This document shows, piece by piece, positions 14,601 to 26,645 of a stretch of DNA of 64,000 bases; within the stretch, counting starts at the first letter, position 1; each line of letters starts with the position of its first letter. Position numbers and translations under genes: made by a program. Source of the DNA: Ophthalmolycus amberensis (Eukaryota; Chordata; Actinopteri; Perciformes; Zoarcidae); assembly GCA_024529925.1 (NCBI GenBank), contig JAFEUB010001480.1, forward strand, positions 92,501 to 156,500, in the 5' to 3' direction. The notes beneath the pieces are model-generated. The model was not told where the DNA came from. It did not search any database and worked only from the letters and a program-made list of their open reading frames with translations.

Positions 14601-15216
14601 GAAAGTTACAAGAGCATAGTCTGTATGTAAAGCTGGACGACATGACAGCTCCCCAAAGAAGAAGCCAAACATGCAGCAGAGGACATGAGCCTCACTCTCT
14701 CCATGTTCGCGGGTTGGGACATGGGTCCAACTAAAGTACACATCAAGTCCCCCACCGCTTACTGTCATCGGAGTATGCCAGGATGTATGTAAACGAGAAC
14801 ATTGGTGTACTATTCATTTTCATCAGCCATGTCAACAATATTCTGTGCACATGAACGTAGTCAGAGGATCAATCTTCTTGTCATGTAAGATGAGAAAAAA
14901 AGAGCCACAAGAGCAGATGAAGAACACACTTCCATGCAGGTCAGCCGTGGTGTTGTGATTGCATAAAGATAACTGCTGTATGCTCGTAACTCCTCAGCAA
15001 AGTGTGATCTGCAAATAGCGACATAAACAGCAGCTGCAGTTGAGAACTTAACGGGTCGAGCGAGGATTCGCTTGCAGACAGCATACTGTACGTTTGACGC
15101 CGCCTCGACACATTTAATATCTTAAACCCAATCACCTACACATGTTACATGGGTCAGCTGGTGCATTTTTGATAACACATGCGGTATGTGTGCAGGCTTC
15201 CTGACAGATCTGATGA

Positions 15217-15915
15217 GAACACTCTGCAATCGTCGGCCTCATCTCCGCCGATGATGACAGAGAATACAGGGAACTAAAGCAAGACTTTTTAGGATGGTGC
15301 CAGCGGAACCGCCTCCACATCAACTCCAGCAAGACCAAGGAGCTGGTGGTGGACTTCCGCCGGGGCAAACGCCCTCCTCCGACACCGGTGAGCATCCAGG
15401 GACTGGACATTGAGGTCGTGAAGTCGTATAAGTACCTGGGTGTTCACTTGAACAATAAACTGGACTGGACTGACCACGCTCACGCTCTCTATAAAAAAGG
15501 ACAGAGCAGACTCTTTCTGCTGAGGAGACTGAGGTCTTTTGGGGTGCAGGGAGCACTCCTGAAGACCTTCTTCGACTCCGTGGTGGCATCAGCCATCTTC
15601 TATGGAGTGGTCTTCTGGAGCAGCAGCATCGCGGCAGCTGACAGGAGGAGACTGGACAAACTGGTGAGGAAGGCCAGCAGCGTGCTGGGGTGTCCACTGG
15701 ATACTGTGGAGGTGGTGGGAGACAGGAGGATGATGGCGAAGCTCTCATCCCTGATGAGCCACGCCTCCCACCCCATGCAGGACACTCTGGCAGCTCTGCA
15801 CAGCTCCTTCAGTCACCGGCTGATTCACCCCCGGTGTCTGAGGGAGAGGTACCGCAAGTCCTTTCTCCCCGCTGCTGTCAGGCTGCACAACAAACTGCTC
15901 TCGGTGGACCACTAA
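15217..15915 (+). pseudogene. LINE reverse transcriptase C-terminus (CR1/L2/Rex1 group)
   Basis: An open frame running from just after a TGA at 15214 to the TAA at 15913. It starts inside the RT palm, after the catalytic YADD box ('AIVGLIS', 'WCQRNRLHINSSKTKELVV', 'YLGVHLNNKLDW'), and continues through the RT thumb and the C-terminal region typical of these LINEs ('GDRRMMAKLSSLM', 'RCLRERYRKSFLPAAVRL'). The catalytic motifs upstream are gone. The usual GTG-initiated reading at 15346 is arbitrary, since no proper start survives. It is a 5'-truncated dead copy on the plus strand, distinct from the L2 at 10.5-12.4 kb. The exact clade (Rex1 versus another CR1-group family) is uncertain. Confidence 0.88.
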
Positions 15916-16230
15916 CACACTGAACACTTGAACACTTTAATCACTTAATCACTTTAATTCATTCACCTGGTGCAATATCCAATACGTTTAAGTATTCTCT
16001 TATATTTTTTATTCCGTCTGTATATTCTGTATATGCTGGTATATTTTATTTTTTATATTTAATACTCTTCTTTACTGTCCTATTTTATTACTGTTTACTG
16101 TTTAGTTTAGTTATATTACTTGATTTTTATCTTTTATTTTTATTTGCTGTGAGCAATGCTGCTGTAATCCTGCAATTTCCCCACTGAGGGACTAATAAAG
16201 GATTATCTTATCTTATCTTATCTTATCTTA
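15217..16230 (+). mobile_element. 5'-truncated LINE with (TTATC)n tail
   Basis: The coding remnant is followed by an AT-rich 3' UTR, an AATAAAGG-type signal near 16192 and a 3' tail of about five TTATC pentamers ending at 16230. The short tandem tail marks the 3' end of target-primed integration. Confidence 0.88.
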
Positions 16231-17405
16231 ACAACCGTGAGTTTGAGCAGGCACGTCTGTCAGAGGTCGGCCATCCCTTCAGAGTGACGGAGCTGTGACG
16301 GAGCGGTAGTGCACTGCTGCAACTTCAGCCAGCGCGCAGTATTCAGACCTAATGAGCCTCTGACTTTGAGGCACATCAATGCGGCGCCTCATTCATAATG
16401 AAGAGCTTTCTGTCCCGCGGGCACCAGCTAAATGAACTGGGACCCAATGCAGGCAGACAGTTTAGCCGGCTCCCTCAGCTCCGTGAGCATCGGCTGTGAT
16501 CATTGACCGACACCGGTGATACACATGGACTGGCAACGTGAAAGCTTTTGAATAACCAAATAAAAAGGACGACTTTCATTGTGAAGAATTCATGAGAAAA
16601 TGTGCTTTGAAATGCGACTTCGGGAGCTTTGTTAGCGGCTAGTCTTCAATAAAACAAGTCTACTAATATTGTCAGGAGGAAGAGTAGGCAGCAAAAATAA
16701 AGGAGGCTTTTATTATGAAGAATTCATAGGAAATGAAATGATTTTATCCACCGCTTCTACAAAACATATCCGATCACTATCCAATCGGTGGGACAACCGA
16801 TCACCAAAGTTGCAGTGAAAAGAAAAGTGTAACTCCGGTCTTCGATTAAAAGAAATAAATCAATAAATCTTCCCTTTCCGTGTCTGAGCAACAAAGGACT
16901 GATCTCACCGCCGAGCTGAGGATTCAACCCTCAAGACCAAAGGAATCATTTAACAGAAGACTTGAGGGAGACAAAGTGGGGATTAATTAAACACTGAGCA
17001 ATTAGAAAAACAATTATCTTACACAACAGACAACTTCTATACACATATACAATGCCCCGTGGATCCCGGAATAACGTCGGTGTTTTGTCGCACTCTCTCT
17101 CTCCAAATCCCCTGACAAATGATCAATGGATCAACTCTGCCATTCTAATACCCGGAACAAAGCACACAGGGGGATTAGCAATGTTTATCGCCATTATCCT
17201 AATAGTTCCCCATCCAAATGAAATGGATTCCAGGAACTTGTTCCTGCCTCCCAGTGTTTTCAATATCAGCACCGAAGAGGCCGTCGCAAACACCTCAAAC
17301 ACCTCAGACACCTCAGCCATGATGGACGGCACTCGTACAGGTCAGCGCTGACGCTGATTGATCCGCCTCGGAGGCCAACGATCGGAGCCTCGGCCCGACC
17401 GAGAC

Positions 17406-17444
<39 letters not shown>

Positions 17445-18154
17445 TTCATCACACAACCGTCACACGGAAATGTGGTCCTTTCTTTTCTATTCTGGCCCTG
17501 TGTTCTGTCCTCTGTTGTGTAACAGAATGATGGTGCAGTTTTAGCCAGAACTCTCTTGAAAATGAGATTTAAATGGCAGGAGACCATCCGGATTAAACGA
17601 CGGTCAAAGAAGGAGACAATTCAGTAAATGCACGATCACAAAGAAAGCTATGCCGATTACCCTGCTTATACTTAAATGCCCCCATGTGCAGTAGCAGCAC
17701 AAGATGTTCCGAGCCTTCTTTCTAGAAGTGCACCTCATTTCAAAGACTTACCTCTGTTGCATGCCGGCCTGTTCAGGAGACATTTTACAGCGTCCACGTC
17801 TGGCCAGAGCAGATTGCATTGCTCCAGGGCCGCAATGCTGCTGAATAAACAACCAAAATGTTACTCTCGCCAAAAGTCACAAAGTTGCAGAAACGGGCAC
17901 ATGCTGCCTCCGATAACATGAGATAAGGTCGTAGCATTCAGCTAGCTCTGATCAGTGGGGGAACTTCAGACGTCTGACGTAAATGTCAGCGGCCTTGGCT
18001 TCTGTTGACCGCTGTTTAAAGGAGTGGAGCTGCAGTAACGCCAGTTTCTGTGTTACTCAAATACCGCCGCTTGAGCAGTGGCCCGCGGCGTCTTGATACC
18101 GACGTACAAGGCACCCTTAGTGTCTGTATGAGAAGCATCAGGCTTTACAGTAAC
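16231..18154. other. Non-coding stretch
   Basis: No gene recognised. It carries the G35 run at 17408-17442. 16330-16450 is complex sequence with TAATGA and CATAATGA motifs that could be conserved non-coding DNA, which is speculative. The ORF at 17052-17351 overlaps frames on both strands and matches nothing I know. Confidence 0.4.
17408..17442 (+). repeat. G35 homopolymer
   Basis: Thirty-five consecutive G residues, the longest homopolymer in the window. The true length in the genome may differ, because such tracts are hard to sequence. Confidence 0.9.
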
Positions 18155-18528
18155 TGTCACGGTTAGGCTGTGTTTCCTGTGTATCTGTGTGTGTGCTTCG
18201 GCGTGGCTCCGCCCTGGTCTCCTCCCGGCTCCCTCTTGATTACATTCATTCACCTCACCTGCCCAGTCAACCCAGCTGCCTTCCATCTACTCATCACCCA
18301 ACAGTGTCTCTACCCCGGTTCCAGTTCCACTCTCCGCCAGATCATTGTTGCATTCACAGTGTTCGTATGTTGTTCTTGGTCGTTGTTTGCATGAGCTTAC
18401 CCTGTCTTCCTGTGCCCACAGTGGATCATCCTCTCTGGTCTGCCCATTATCCCCTGTAAAATAAACCTTTTCACTTTATTTTAACCTTGTTCGTGTCTGC
18501 GTTTGGGTCTGCCACACCACCTTGTGAT
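18155..18528 (+). mobile_element. Probable solo LTR (Gypsy-like)
   Basis: It begins TGTCACGGTTAGG, contains a C-rich body ('cctcccggctccctcttgatt', 'cattcacctcacctgccc'), an AATAAA at about 18464, and ends after 'gtctgcgtttgggtctgcc'. That overall build is one I recall from fish Gypsy LTRs. No internal region or second LTR is adjacent, so it would be a solo LTR left by recombination. I could not find a convincing target duplication, and the 3' boundary is approximate. Confidence 0.5.
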
Positions 18529-18710
18529 GCTCTGAAGTATGTTAAAGCTGCATTCTCGCTAATGTCAGGCATGAGTCAGACGTTTGAAGCCGCACATAGA
18601 GAATATATAACATCAAATGTCTACTCATGCACACGTGTCCGCCTCCTTCCCACCGGTGAGAGGCTTACATAAGTGGCACCACTGAATTCATATTTAAAGG
18701 GTTGTTTTTT

Positions 18711-18727
18711 GGGGGGGGGGGGGGGGG
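18711..18727 (+). repeat. G17 homopolymer
   Basis: Seventeen G residues inside the duplicated segment. The partner copy has twenty. Confidence 0.95.
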
Positions 18728-19403
18728 CGCTCCTTGTTGTTTTGATGCCTTGCTCTCTCCTGCGATATTTCAATTGAGCTGTTACGTGGCAGATAAAGAA
18801 AGAGCCCTGCGAGCCATTAGTGCAGGAAGCGTGCAGCAGTATGGTCCATGTGATCTGCATTAGGCGCTAACTGGGATGGCTGCTCGTTAATATCAATGTT
18901 CCCTTAGATGTGTTTCCAATATCGGTTATTCATCATCAGCCTTGCGTGAGGATTAGACTTGAGTCCGTTCTCATCACTCTGTGTGCCCCTGTAGATGTGG
19001 AGCGAGATAGTCCTGAACCTCTGGGGGTCTGTAGCAGTACAACACTCTCAGCACATCACAGAATCAGTTTTCAGGCCACGGCTGGCTGAGCTCGCTCCTC
19101 TCTGTCTCTGAAGACCGACAGCAGCCGGGGTGGAGGGAGAGGCTGCTGGCTCCGGCCTCAGCATGAACACGTCATCCTTTGATAACGCAGAGATTCATCT
19201 CAGTTAAAAGGTGGATCTGACTGTGTAGGTAGATGTTCCTGTTTCTTTGAGTTATACTGTGCATGCACCGGTGGATGCAGTTTGTGCCTCATGACCTTTA
19301 CACACCGAGGAGCGCGACGAATAAACAACACGAAAATGCTAAATATTATGTCTAGGGCTTTTATTGTGAAAGGTAAGAACAGAGGGAGTGGATCTGTTGA
19401 AAC

Positions 19404-19620
19404 CAGGCGGCAACCTCCGGTTCTACCGAGGGAAGCCGATGCTTCATGTGTTAAAGCTGCATTCTTTCTAGTGTCCACCAGGGGGCGACTCCTCTGGTTG
19501 TATAGAAGTCTATGAGAAAATGACTCTACTTCTCTCTTGATTTATTACCTCAGTAAACATTGTAAACATGAGTTTATGGTCTCAATCTCTAGTTTCAAGT
19601 CTTCTTCAATACAGCATGAT
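19404..19620 (+). mobile_element. TIR-repeat arm, left arm of a composite element
   Basis: It starts CAGGCGGCAACCTCCGG and runs through the CTCF-like block (19473-19492), 'tatagaagtctatgagaaaatgac', 'gtaaacatgagtttatgg' and 'gaagtcttcttcaatacagcatg'. The same sequence appears inverted at 20895-21101, so 19404-21101 is an element about 1.7 kb long with ~210-bp inverted arms. It fits a hAT-like foldback element, since it starts CAG and has long arms. No transposase frame is present. Confidence 0.8.
19473..19492 (+). promoter_or_regulatory. CTCF-like motif in TIR arm
   Basis: Identical to the motif at 10446-10465 and in forward orientation. It pairs with the reverse motif at 21025-21044. Confidence 0.45.
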
Positions 19621-19744
19621 GTTCATTTAGTACATTATGGTCCATTTAGGGTCAAACAGACCATAAAGCAGGGGATGCTTTAGGGCGGGGCTACACGGTG
19701 ATTGTCAGGTCTCTACCAGAGACGTATACGCCGTCTCTACGTCA

Positions 19745-20085
19745 CTCCTCAGTCCAAATATGGTCACTTCCTGTTTATTGGTTGCAAAAGAGCCAAGATG
19801 TCAACAGGTGGTTTCCAATATGGCGACTGCGAAATTGCCTAACTCGAGACGTCTAAACATCAGTCCACAAACCAACGGGTGATGTCACGATGACTCCATC
19901 CACTCCTGCTCAGTCCAAATATGGTAACTTCCGCTCATTGTTGCTAAAACACAATAACATGGCGACAGCCGTAATCCAAGATGGCGAAATCTTCGAACTC
20001 GAGGCTTTACAACATCAGTCGACAAACCAATGGGTTCCGTCACGATGACTACGTCCACTTCTTATACAGTCTACGGTTACAACAT
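19745..20085 (+). repeat. Imperfect ~165-bp tandem repeat inside the TIR element
   Basis: Two units start at 'cagtccaaatatggtcac' (19751) and 'cagtccaaatatggtaac' (19911). Each continues through 'aacatcagtc(c/g)acaaaccaa(c/t)ggg' to 'cacgatgact'. They are diverged tandem copies in the loop between the arms. Confidence 0.75.
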
Positions 20086-20894
20086 TAACCAACAACATTT
20101 TGCAACGTTAACCATTATTAATAATGGACTTCTTTAACAATGTATACCCTTTAAAATCATGTACTATTAGATTCATCGAGACATCACACATACAGCATAC
20201 AATACATTACTTTTTCAAGACTTGTATATCTGTACATGTTCAAAACAGAACTTTTCCTCCTTCACTTTTGTGGTCAGTCCCTCCCCCCTGAGCTCTTCAC
20301 AGCGGTGACTAAGAACCTGAAGCTCTCTGCCTGCCGTGACTCACTAATTGACCACATTGTCGTGTTCGAGGAGGTATGAAAAGATCGCTCCATTAACAGC
20401 TCTGGAAATGGCAGCCCTGCTGTTGTTACCGTTATTTTTGCTCAAAAAGCTTCTGCAATTTAATGCTGAAAGGTTCTGTTCCTTGGAATATCTCAGTGTG
20501 AGTAATCTGTGAATCACAGTAGACACCAGTGCTCTCAACTAACGATTTCATCCTCCCACAACCGTCCCGAAATAATTGGGAACATTATCAAAATTCTACA
20601 TTATCAGTACATGAAATAATCTAAAGTGCCTTTTTTGGCATTCATAAATTGGCATTGCATAGTAATGACGATGACGAGGAGTAAGTAGGTAAATAATTGG
20701 TCGATTTAAGTAACATGATTAGAACTGTTGCTTTTTGAAATCACACCAAATGGACCTCGAAATAGCCTCGAGTTGGGCGCGTTGCCCGTCGCCATCTTGT
20801 TTTTTTTGCCAACGCCATCTTTGATATTTTGCAACCAGAAGTTACACGAGAGGGTGACGCTTTATCGAATATCTGACCATCATTGACTAAATGA

Positions 20895-21101
20895 ACATCA
20901 TGCTGTATTGAAGAAGACTTGAAACTAGAGATTGAGACCATAAACTCATGTTTACAATGTTTACTGAGGAAATAAATCAAGAGAGACGTAGAGTCATTTT
21001 CTCATAGACTTCTATACAACCAGAGGAGTCGCCCCCTGGTGGTCATTAGATATACTGCAGGTTTTAAGCACTTCATCATTGGCTTCACTTTTCAGAACCA
21101 G
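20895..21101 (-). mobile_element. TIR-repeat arm, right arm of the composite element
   Basis: The reverse complement of the left arm, from 'gaacatcatgctgtattg' to 'cttcacttttcagaacc'. The outermost GGAGGTTGCCGCCTG is missing, so this end is truncated. Confidence 0.78.
21025..21044 (-). promoter_or_regulatory. CTCF-like motif, reverse orientation
   Basis: It matches the family motif with one change at its edge (GGTC for GGAC). Its orientation converges with the motif at 19473. Confidence 0.4.
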
Positions 21102-22004
21102 CAATCGAATTATACTTTGCACAATTTCGATTAGATATTGCAATAGGAAAATGTCTCTACTCTGCCAAATTACAAGGAAGGAGACAAGAAAGAAGAAGAG
21201 CACACGATAGAAAAATACTCAGGCCGTGTGCTTGACTTTGGTTTCTCTGCCCAGGGCCAGTTTATGCCCTGAGGCATGACATAGATAAAGGTTGAGTACA
21301 CGTAAACCGGTCTAGAACCATGATTCAGGTCTGGACCTGAAACACACTGGGCCCCAAAGGAGAAGAGGGAGACTCAGGTTGTGCTCTCCTGAAACAGTCA
21401 AGTCATCTTCCCTCTGAAACCCACATCTTCTCCTCCAGCATTGATTTTCACACATCACACTCACTCACATGGCATGTGCTGTGTGGATGACATGTGCACG
21501 TGTGAGCCCCTCCCACTTCCTCTGCTCGGCTGCACCAGCGATTCATTATCATATAATTATCATGACATTTAAGCTGAAGCACAAAAGGCCTCTCTCTGCT
21601 TCACAGTCATAAATAACACTGAAGTGTATTACTGTAATAACTTCATGGATGGATGAGACGGCCTCCGCCTATCCCCCCCCCTCCCCCCCCCCCCTCTCTC
21701 TTCTCGTCCTGTCGCAGTGATTCACCTGATTAACCCTGAGTGGAGGACACAGTGCTGCCAAATAAATATAGACTTATACAAAGAGAGCGCACGATTACAG
21801 CCCGGTCTCTGCGGCGCCTCGGACCTGAAATAGCATGAACTGGGCAGCGGTGGGAGATTAATGGAGCCCAGAGTCTTCACCTTCTTCCGGGCGAGGATCC
21901 CAGCTGAAGAGGCTCGACACTGGGATGACACTCGCTCGGGGCCGGAGGGACCATACGCATCAACAGGACACCAGTGGTTCTTGGTTGCCGAGGCAATTAT
22001 CATC

Positions 22005-22039
<35 letters not shown>

Positions 22040-22242
22040 AATATATAGTGTTTATTTGCATACAAATACACACTTAAAATGACTTAGAAATGAATGATAG
22101 TATTTTTATCGATATATTTGTTTTGATTAAATATGTTCTAGGGGCATTAGTAGTTGTGTTATAAGCTGCTTAGAGCGAGTATCAGTGTATCTTATGTATT
22201 CTTCCAGACCGTGTCATTCACATTCATTCATGCAGTGATGGC
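21102..22242. other. Non-coding stretch
   Basis: No gene. There is a C9-T-C12 tract at 21673-21694 and an AT-alternating stretch around 22006-22045. 21535-21600 has ATCATATAATTATCATGACA-type complex AT-rich motifs that could be regulatory, without proof. Confidence 0.4.
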
Positions 22243-22927
22243 TAGGGTTGGGTACCGAAAAACGGTGCCGGTATGGAACCGGTTCCTATACGTCCGGTAC
22301 CTACCAGACCGAAACGTAACGCAGATTTCGGTGCCTCCTTTCGGTGCCTGAGCCGATTGAAATACTTTTTTTACACTACTCTGATGACTCCGTCCTGGCA
22401 GCAGGACTCGGTCCTCCGCTCCTCACTCATAGTATTATTATCATAAGCACAACAACACAGGCACGCGAAAGCTTCTTCTTCTTCTTCTTCTTCTTTGAGG
22501 TGTACTGGCGGTTGGCAAACGACGAATTGGCGCATTACCGCCACCAACTGGTAAAATAAAATAAGTCATGAGACGTGTCGTATTTTGCCAGAGAAGGAAA
22601 ATATGCTCATATTTGTGCAAAATAATTGCTGAGGTTTGAAGCTGTAGTGTGTGTACAGAGTGTGTGTTTTGTATTTATCTATATTTATTTAAGTATACTG
22701 TAAACTGTTAACAGTTAACATATTGTTCATAGTTAAAAAGTTTGAAGCTGTAGTTTGAAGCCAAGTGTTTTGTATTTATTTATATTTATAGTATACTTTA
22801 ACAGTTAATATATTGTTCAATTTGAAGAAAAAAGTATCGGTTCAGGCACCGTTTAGGCACCGGTATCGTTTTAAAAGTATCGTTTTAGCACCGGTATCGG
22901 AAAAAACCCAAACGATACCCAACCCTA
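22243..22927. mobile_element. Non-autonomous hAT-type transposon (MITE), 685 bp
   Basis: The termini are TAGGGTTGGGTA and its reverse complement TACCCAACCCTA. They are flanked by a perfect 8-bp target duplication, GTGATGGC, at 22235-22242 and 22928-22935. An 8-bp duplication is diagnostic of hAT-superfamily insertion. Both subterminal regions are rich in GGTACC/GCACCGGTATCG-like motifs. There is no transposase frame, so movement needed an enzyme in trans. A (TTC)n tract with a 'ggcggttggcaaacg'/'cattaccgccacc' segment at about 22470-22555 may be a nested insertion. Confidence 0.92.
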
Positions 22928-23009
22928 GTGATGGCAGGAGCTAACATGGAAGGAGCCACTTATCAGGACTAACTAGCCATTCATGCAACATTCACAGTTT
23001 ACGGGATTA

Positions 23010-23105
23010 AAGTGTCACACAACAAGGACACACGGCGACATGGAGGAGCCGGAGGATTGAACCGCCAATCTTCTGATTGGAGGACGACTCCCTAAAACCC
23101 CCGAC
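23010..23105 (-). mobile_element. tRNA-derived SINE fragment, antisense
   Basis: On the minus strand it carries GGTTCAATCC, a B-box-like motif, within 'gccaatcttctgattggaggacgac' read in reverse. It matches the antisense SINE at 33005-33255. Only the promoter-proximal part is recognisable. Confidence 0.6.
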
Positions 23106-23289
23106 AGTAAGACGGCCTGACTTGTTCTCCAGGATGCACCAGTTCAAGATGAGGTGTAGCTCATCCTCTCTCTCTCGCTTACTCAACAGTGTCCAGGGTA
23201 TAAAACACCGGCTTCTCTCATCCATTTGACCGAGCTGTGACTCCGACTGCTTGAATTAAACTTGCAGAAAGACAAAAGTTTAAGAAACT

Positions 23290-23516
23290 AGAGATCATCA
23301 GTGAACATCATGCTGTATTGAAGAAGACTTGAAACTAGAGATTGAGACCATAAACTCATGTTTACAATGTTTACTGAGGGAATAAATCAAGAGAGAAGTA
23401 GAGTCATTTTCTCATAGACTTCTATACAACCAGAGGAAGTCGCCCCCTGGTGGACACTAGAGAGAATGCAGCTTTAACACATGAAGCATTGGCTTCACTC
23501 GGCAGAACCGGAGGAT
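23290..23516 (-). mobile_element. Isolated TIR-repeat arm, antisense
   Basis: From 'gaacatcatgctgtattg' to 'cggcagaaccggagg', matching the arms at 20895-21101 and 50328-50520. No partner arm is nearby, so it is a solo arm or a truncated copy. The CTCF-like block at 23435-23455 has one inserted A. Confidence 0.8.
23435..23455 (-). promoter_or_regulatory. CTCF-like motif, reverse orientation
   Basis: The core CGCCCCCTGGTGGAC is intact. A one-base insertion lies outside the core. Confidence 0.4.
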
Positions 23517-24792
23517 AACGTTAGCTCTCATTTTCGCTGATTTTGTTATGATTTTGCACAATCAGGGAACGGCGACGAGAAAGCGTTGATGCCGATCTCC
23601 CGATCGCAAATTCTTTCTGGATATTGGGCCCTAATAAAGATCGCACTTATTTTTCACTTGCCCGATGTGACAGCTGCATGAGGCATGCAGCATCCATCCT
23701 CCTCCAGCTACTCATGGAAACTGGGTCCAGAGGGCTGAACACACACAAAGCTGCATCTTACTGGCTTTGTTAAAGTAAAGTTTGTGCTACCGCTCTGATG
23801 CCGCTGTATGAATAATTCTATTTATCCTTCTGGCTTTTATCTCAGTGAGGAATATGAATCACTCCTGGGCTCCAAGCGAGTGTGTTTTTTTCATCTGCCC
23901 GTTGTTCTTACTTTTCCCTAAAATGTCGTCCTCTCTCCAGTGGTCTCTAATCTCCCTCATCAGCGCTCGCGCTCTCTTTCTTCCTCCCTGTCGCACCGCT
24001 GGTATTTCCTGGAGGGTATTTAGTAGGTATTTCTTAAAATGTCATCCTCTTGTCATGTGGCATTTGGGAGCGAGTCCTCCGGGGGCCGGGGGGCGTTTGA
24101 AGTATTGATTTTACGCCCTCGTCCCCCGAGTGCCATTACGTAACGGGCATGCAAAACATCCACAAAGTCACTGAGAGGGAGAGGCAGAGGGAGGATGAAG
24201 TAGAGATGGACAGAGGTAGAATGAGATGGATGAAGTGTCGTCTGAATCTGAAAACATGGCCGACTGCAAACCAGTGTCACAGATCAAGCAGCTGAAAATA
24301 GGCCGGTGTCTTCACTCCGTCGTCACCGTGAAGTCGTATCACAGAGATGCTCGATGTGCCGCACAGACACAGGAGAGCAGCTTTCCTTGCAGAGAGAGAT
24401 GAGGAAGATGAAAGTGGGCTGAAGTTCTCAGAGGGATAAAAAGCTTTTATATTTACCACCAGAGTCCGACAGCAACGATCAATACTTTGACAGTCGAGTG
24501 TTGTTGTTTCAAACAAACGTTCCTCGAAGGCTCCTCTAAACGTACACGCTGAAGGGAAAGAAAAACTGATACAGTCGGATGTTTTGGAGAGATATCAGTG
24601 AAAGAAACAGACGTATGAGATATTGTTAAGGGGAGACACTACATGTGAATAAATATAAATGTATAAATGAGTCTGTGAATGATGTGTGAACAAACCCCTC
24701 TGTGTGAACCTTCAGCACACAGAGAGGAATGAAAGTGTAAAGTTTGGTGAATGTAAGAGCTGCTGAAAATCTCTAAATTCATCAGTGCTGAG

Positions 24793-24823
<31 letters not shown>

Positions 24824-25951
24824 AAGGATGGTCCGTGTTACACGAGGTCTTGGTTTGACACGCAGGACTCCCCACCATGATGTACGACCTCTCTTCAAAG
24901 GTGTCAGAGATGAACGTCGCCGTGAGGACGGACTCAATATGTGACCTCTGACCCCCCAGTCAGACCCTTGAACTGCATGTTATTCTCCTGGTGCTTCAGG
25001 ATGGTCACATGTGTGTGTGTGTGTGTGTGAGAGTTTTCACAAATGTCTGTCTGTTTGTGGCCGTATATATTCATTTACCTGCAGGAACTCACTCAGTATT
25101 TCTCGTTTTCCATTGATCATTTTTTGAATTTGTATCAGAGAAAAAAACAAAAACAAATCCAAAATATAAATATGAAGTCTTGCAGTGTACCCTGATGTCT
25201 TGTTTCCACTCATGAATCATCAGCCCACCATTCTACTTGTCCTGTGATTCAAAGGTTTGGGTTTTGTCCTGTCAACACTCTGTTATTGAAGGAAGGAGTT
25301 TTGGAAATCTTTGCCTCCTCCACATGTGTTTCTCCCCAACATCTGGACATCTTGTCCTGTTCTTTGCCTTTGAATAAAAGAAATGCATTTTGAATATTAT
25401 TCAAATTAAAGCGTCAATCTTTAAAATCTCAGTCCTGGTGGATTTAGAATGTTTTTTCCAGTGTAAACAGCCGTATTGTGCTCACAGTTTATCCGTCTGG
25501 AGAGCAACATGCTGTTCTTTCACAATTGTCTATAGTTCCCTCTCTTGTATACAACAGAGAAGAACTGGAATATAACACATTTTCCCGGAAGATGACGCCA
25601 AGTTCATAATATGCAGATATATAAATATTGCAATACTTTCATCAGTGGGCCACAGCCTCAATCCCCAGTGTGTTCCTCCTACAGCGATGGAAAGTGACTC
25701 AACAGACATTTATCTAATATAACATCTTATAGATCGCCACTTTAAGATTAAAACTTAACAAACCAAAAGCCATTTTTCATACTACTTATGGCATGCATTA
25801 CATATTTAGTAATCACCTCTCTATATAGTGGTGGTAGTGGCTGATTGTCGACCTACATGAGTGAATCACAGGAAACGATGCACGTAAAGTCCAGCACGTT
25901 GTTATCTCATTGACATCAGCCTCACTCTTTACCGTCAGAGCTAACGCTAAC
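23517..25951. other. Non-coding stretch with microsatellites
   Basis: No gene is supported. It contains (CA)n at 24792-24821 and (GT)n at 25012-25029. The many short frames overlap each other and match nothing known to me. Confidence 0.45.
24792..24821. repeat. (CA)15 microsatellite
   Basis: Thirty bases of perfect CA dinucleotide. Confidence 0.95.
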
Positions 25952-26364
25952 TGCTGCGTTCACACCGGTCGCGTTGATTTTTTGACGCGCTGCAAAATCG
26001 CGTCCAACGCACTGCAAAAAAGCGTCCAACGCGCCGCTGGTCGTGTTCACACCAAACGCCGCAAAATCTCGTAGCGCCGGAGAGGGGGCGTGGTTTATCG
26101 ACTGGAAGCCGTTCACCTGGCCGCCATTACTTTCCGCTATCAACCGTGAAAGGAATAAGGACAATTGCTGCTTTGTACGTGTTGTGGAAGTCCCTCAAAC
26201 GTCGGAATGCCAAACGCAGTCATGTCTGGTTCATAATATTGTTCAGAGGAGCTCCGTGGATTGTATCGAGCTGTATTCACTGTGTCTAGCAAGCCACCGG
26301 TCGCTGTTTACAGCTGTAGGAACACAACATAAACTGATTTGGCTGTGATTCAACGGAAAATAAA

Positions 26365-26480
26365 CCGACAAAAAGGGACTCCGAAATAACTACATAATGA
26401 TGCCGATTTGTACTTGTCTTCTCCGACAAAAAGGGACTCCGAAATAACTACATAATGATGCCGATTTGTAGGCTACTTGT
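26365..26480. repeat. 58-bp tandem duplication inside the Harbinger element
   Basis: Two near-identical copies beginning CCGACAAAAAGGGACTCC at 26365 and 26423. The second differs by a short insertion ('ggcta') near its end. Confidence 0.9.
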
Positions 26481-26645
26481 CTTCTCAATGGAGCTCTGAT
26501 GGATCGGTGCTAGGCTATGCTAACATCGTAGCAGCTCCACCAGCACTCAATAACGTCACGTAGACGTAAATACGGCAGCGTCTATTCATTGTTTGTACCG
26601 TATGGTTTACACACACACATGTATACACGTAGTTTGGTCCGGTCT

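Larger units (their letters stand above)
12767..15216. other. Non-coding stretch with possible conserved AT-rich blocks
   Basis: No gene. There is a G19 run at 13515-13533 and a short dispersed repeat at 14520-14600. 13860-14160 has several homeodomain-type AT-rich motifs (CAATTAT, AATTAAA, ATTTAAATGA) in complex, non-repetitive sequence, which could be a conserved enhancer, but I have no alignment to show it. Confidence 0.4.
18566..19588 (+). repeat. 1-kb segment duplicated in inverted orientation at 50328-51337
   Basis: Read on the opposite strand this segment matches 50328-51337 almost base for base. Over one 279-base stretch the translated reading differs at only three residues. Differences include the homopolymer length (G17 at 18711 versus C20 at 51190) and an 18-base gap near the outer end. 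It contains one TIR-repeat arm (from 19404) plus non-coding DNA. Part of it also occurs separately at 46505-46615. No protein is supported. Confidence 0.9.

Noticed and set aside
19200..19478. 92-codon ORF conserved between 19200-19478 and 50439-50717
   Set aside because: The conservation is that of the whole 1-kb duplicated repeat, not coding constraint. The differences found change amino acids.
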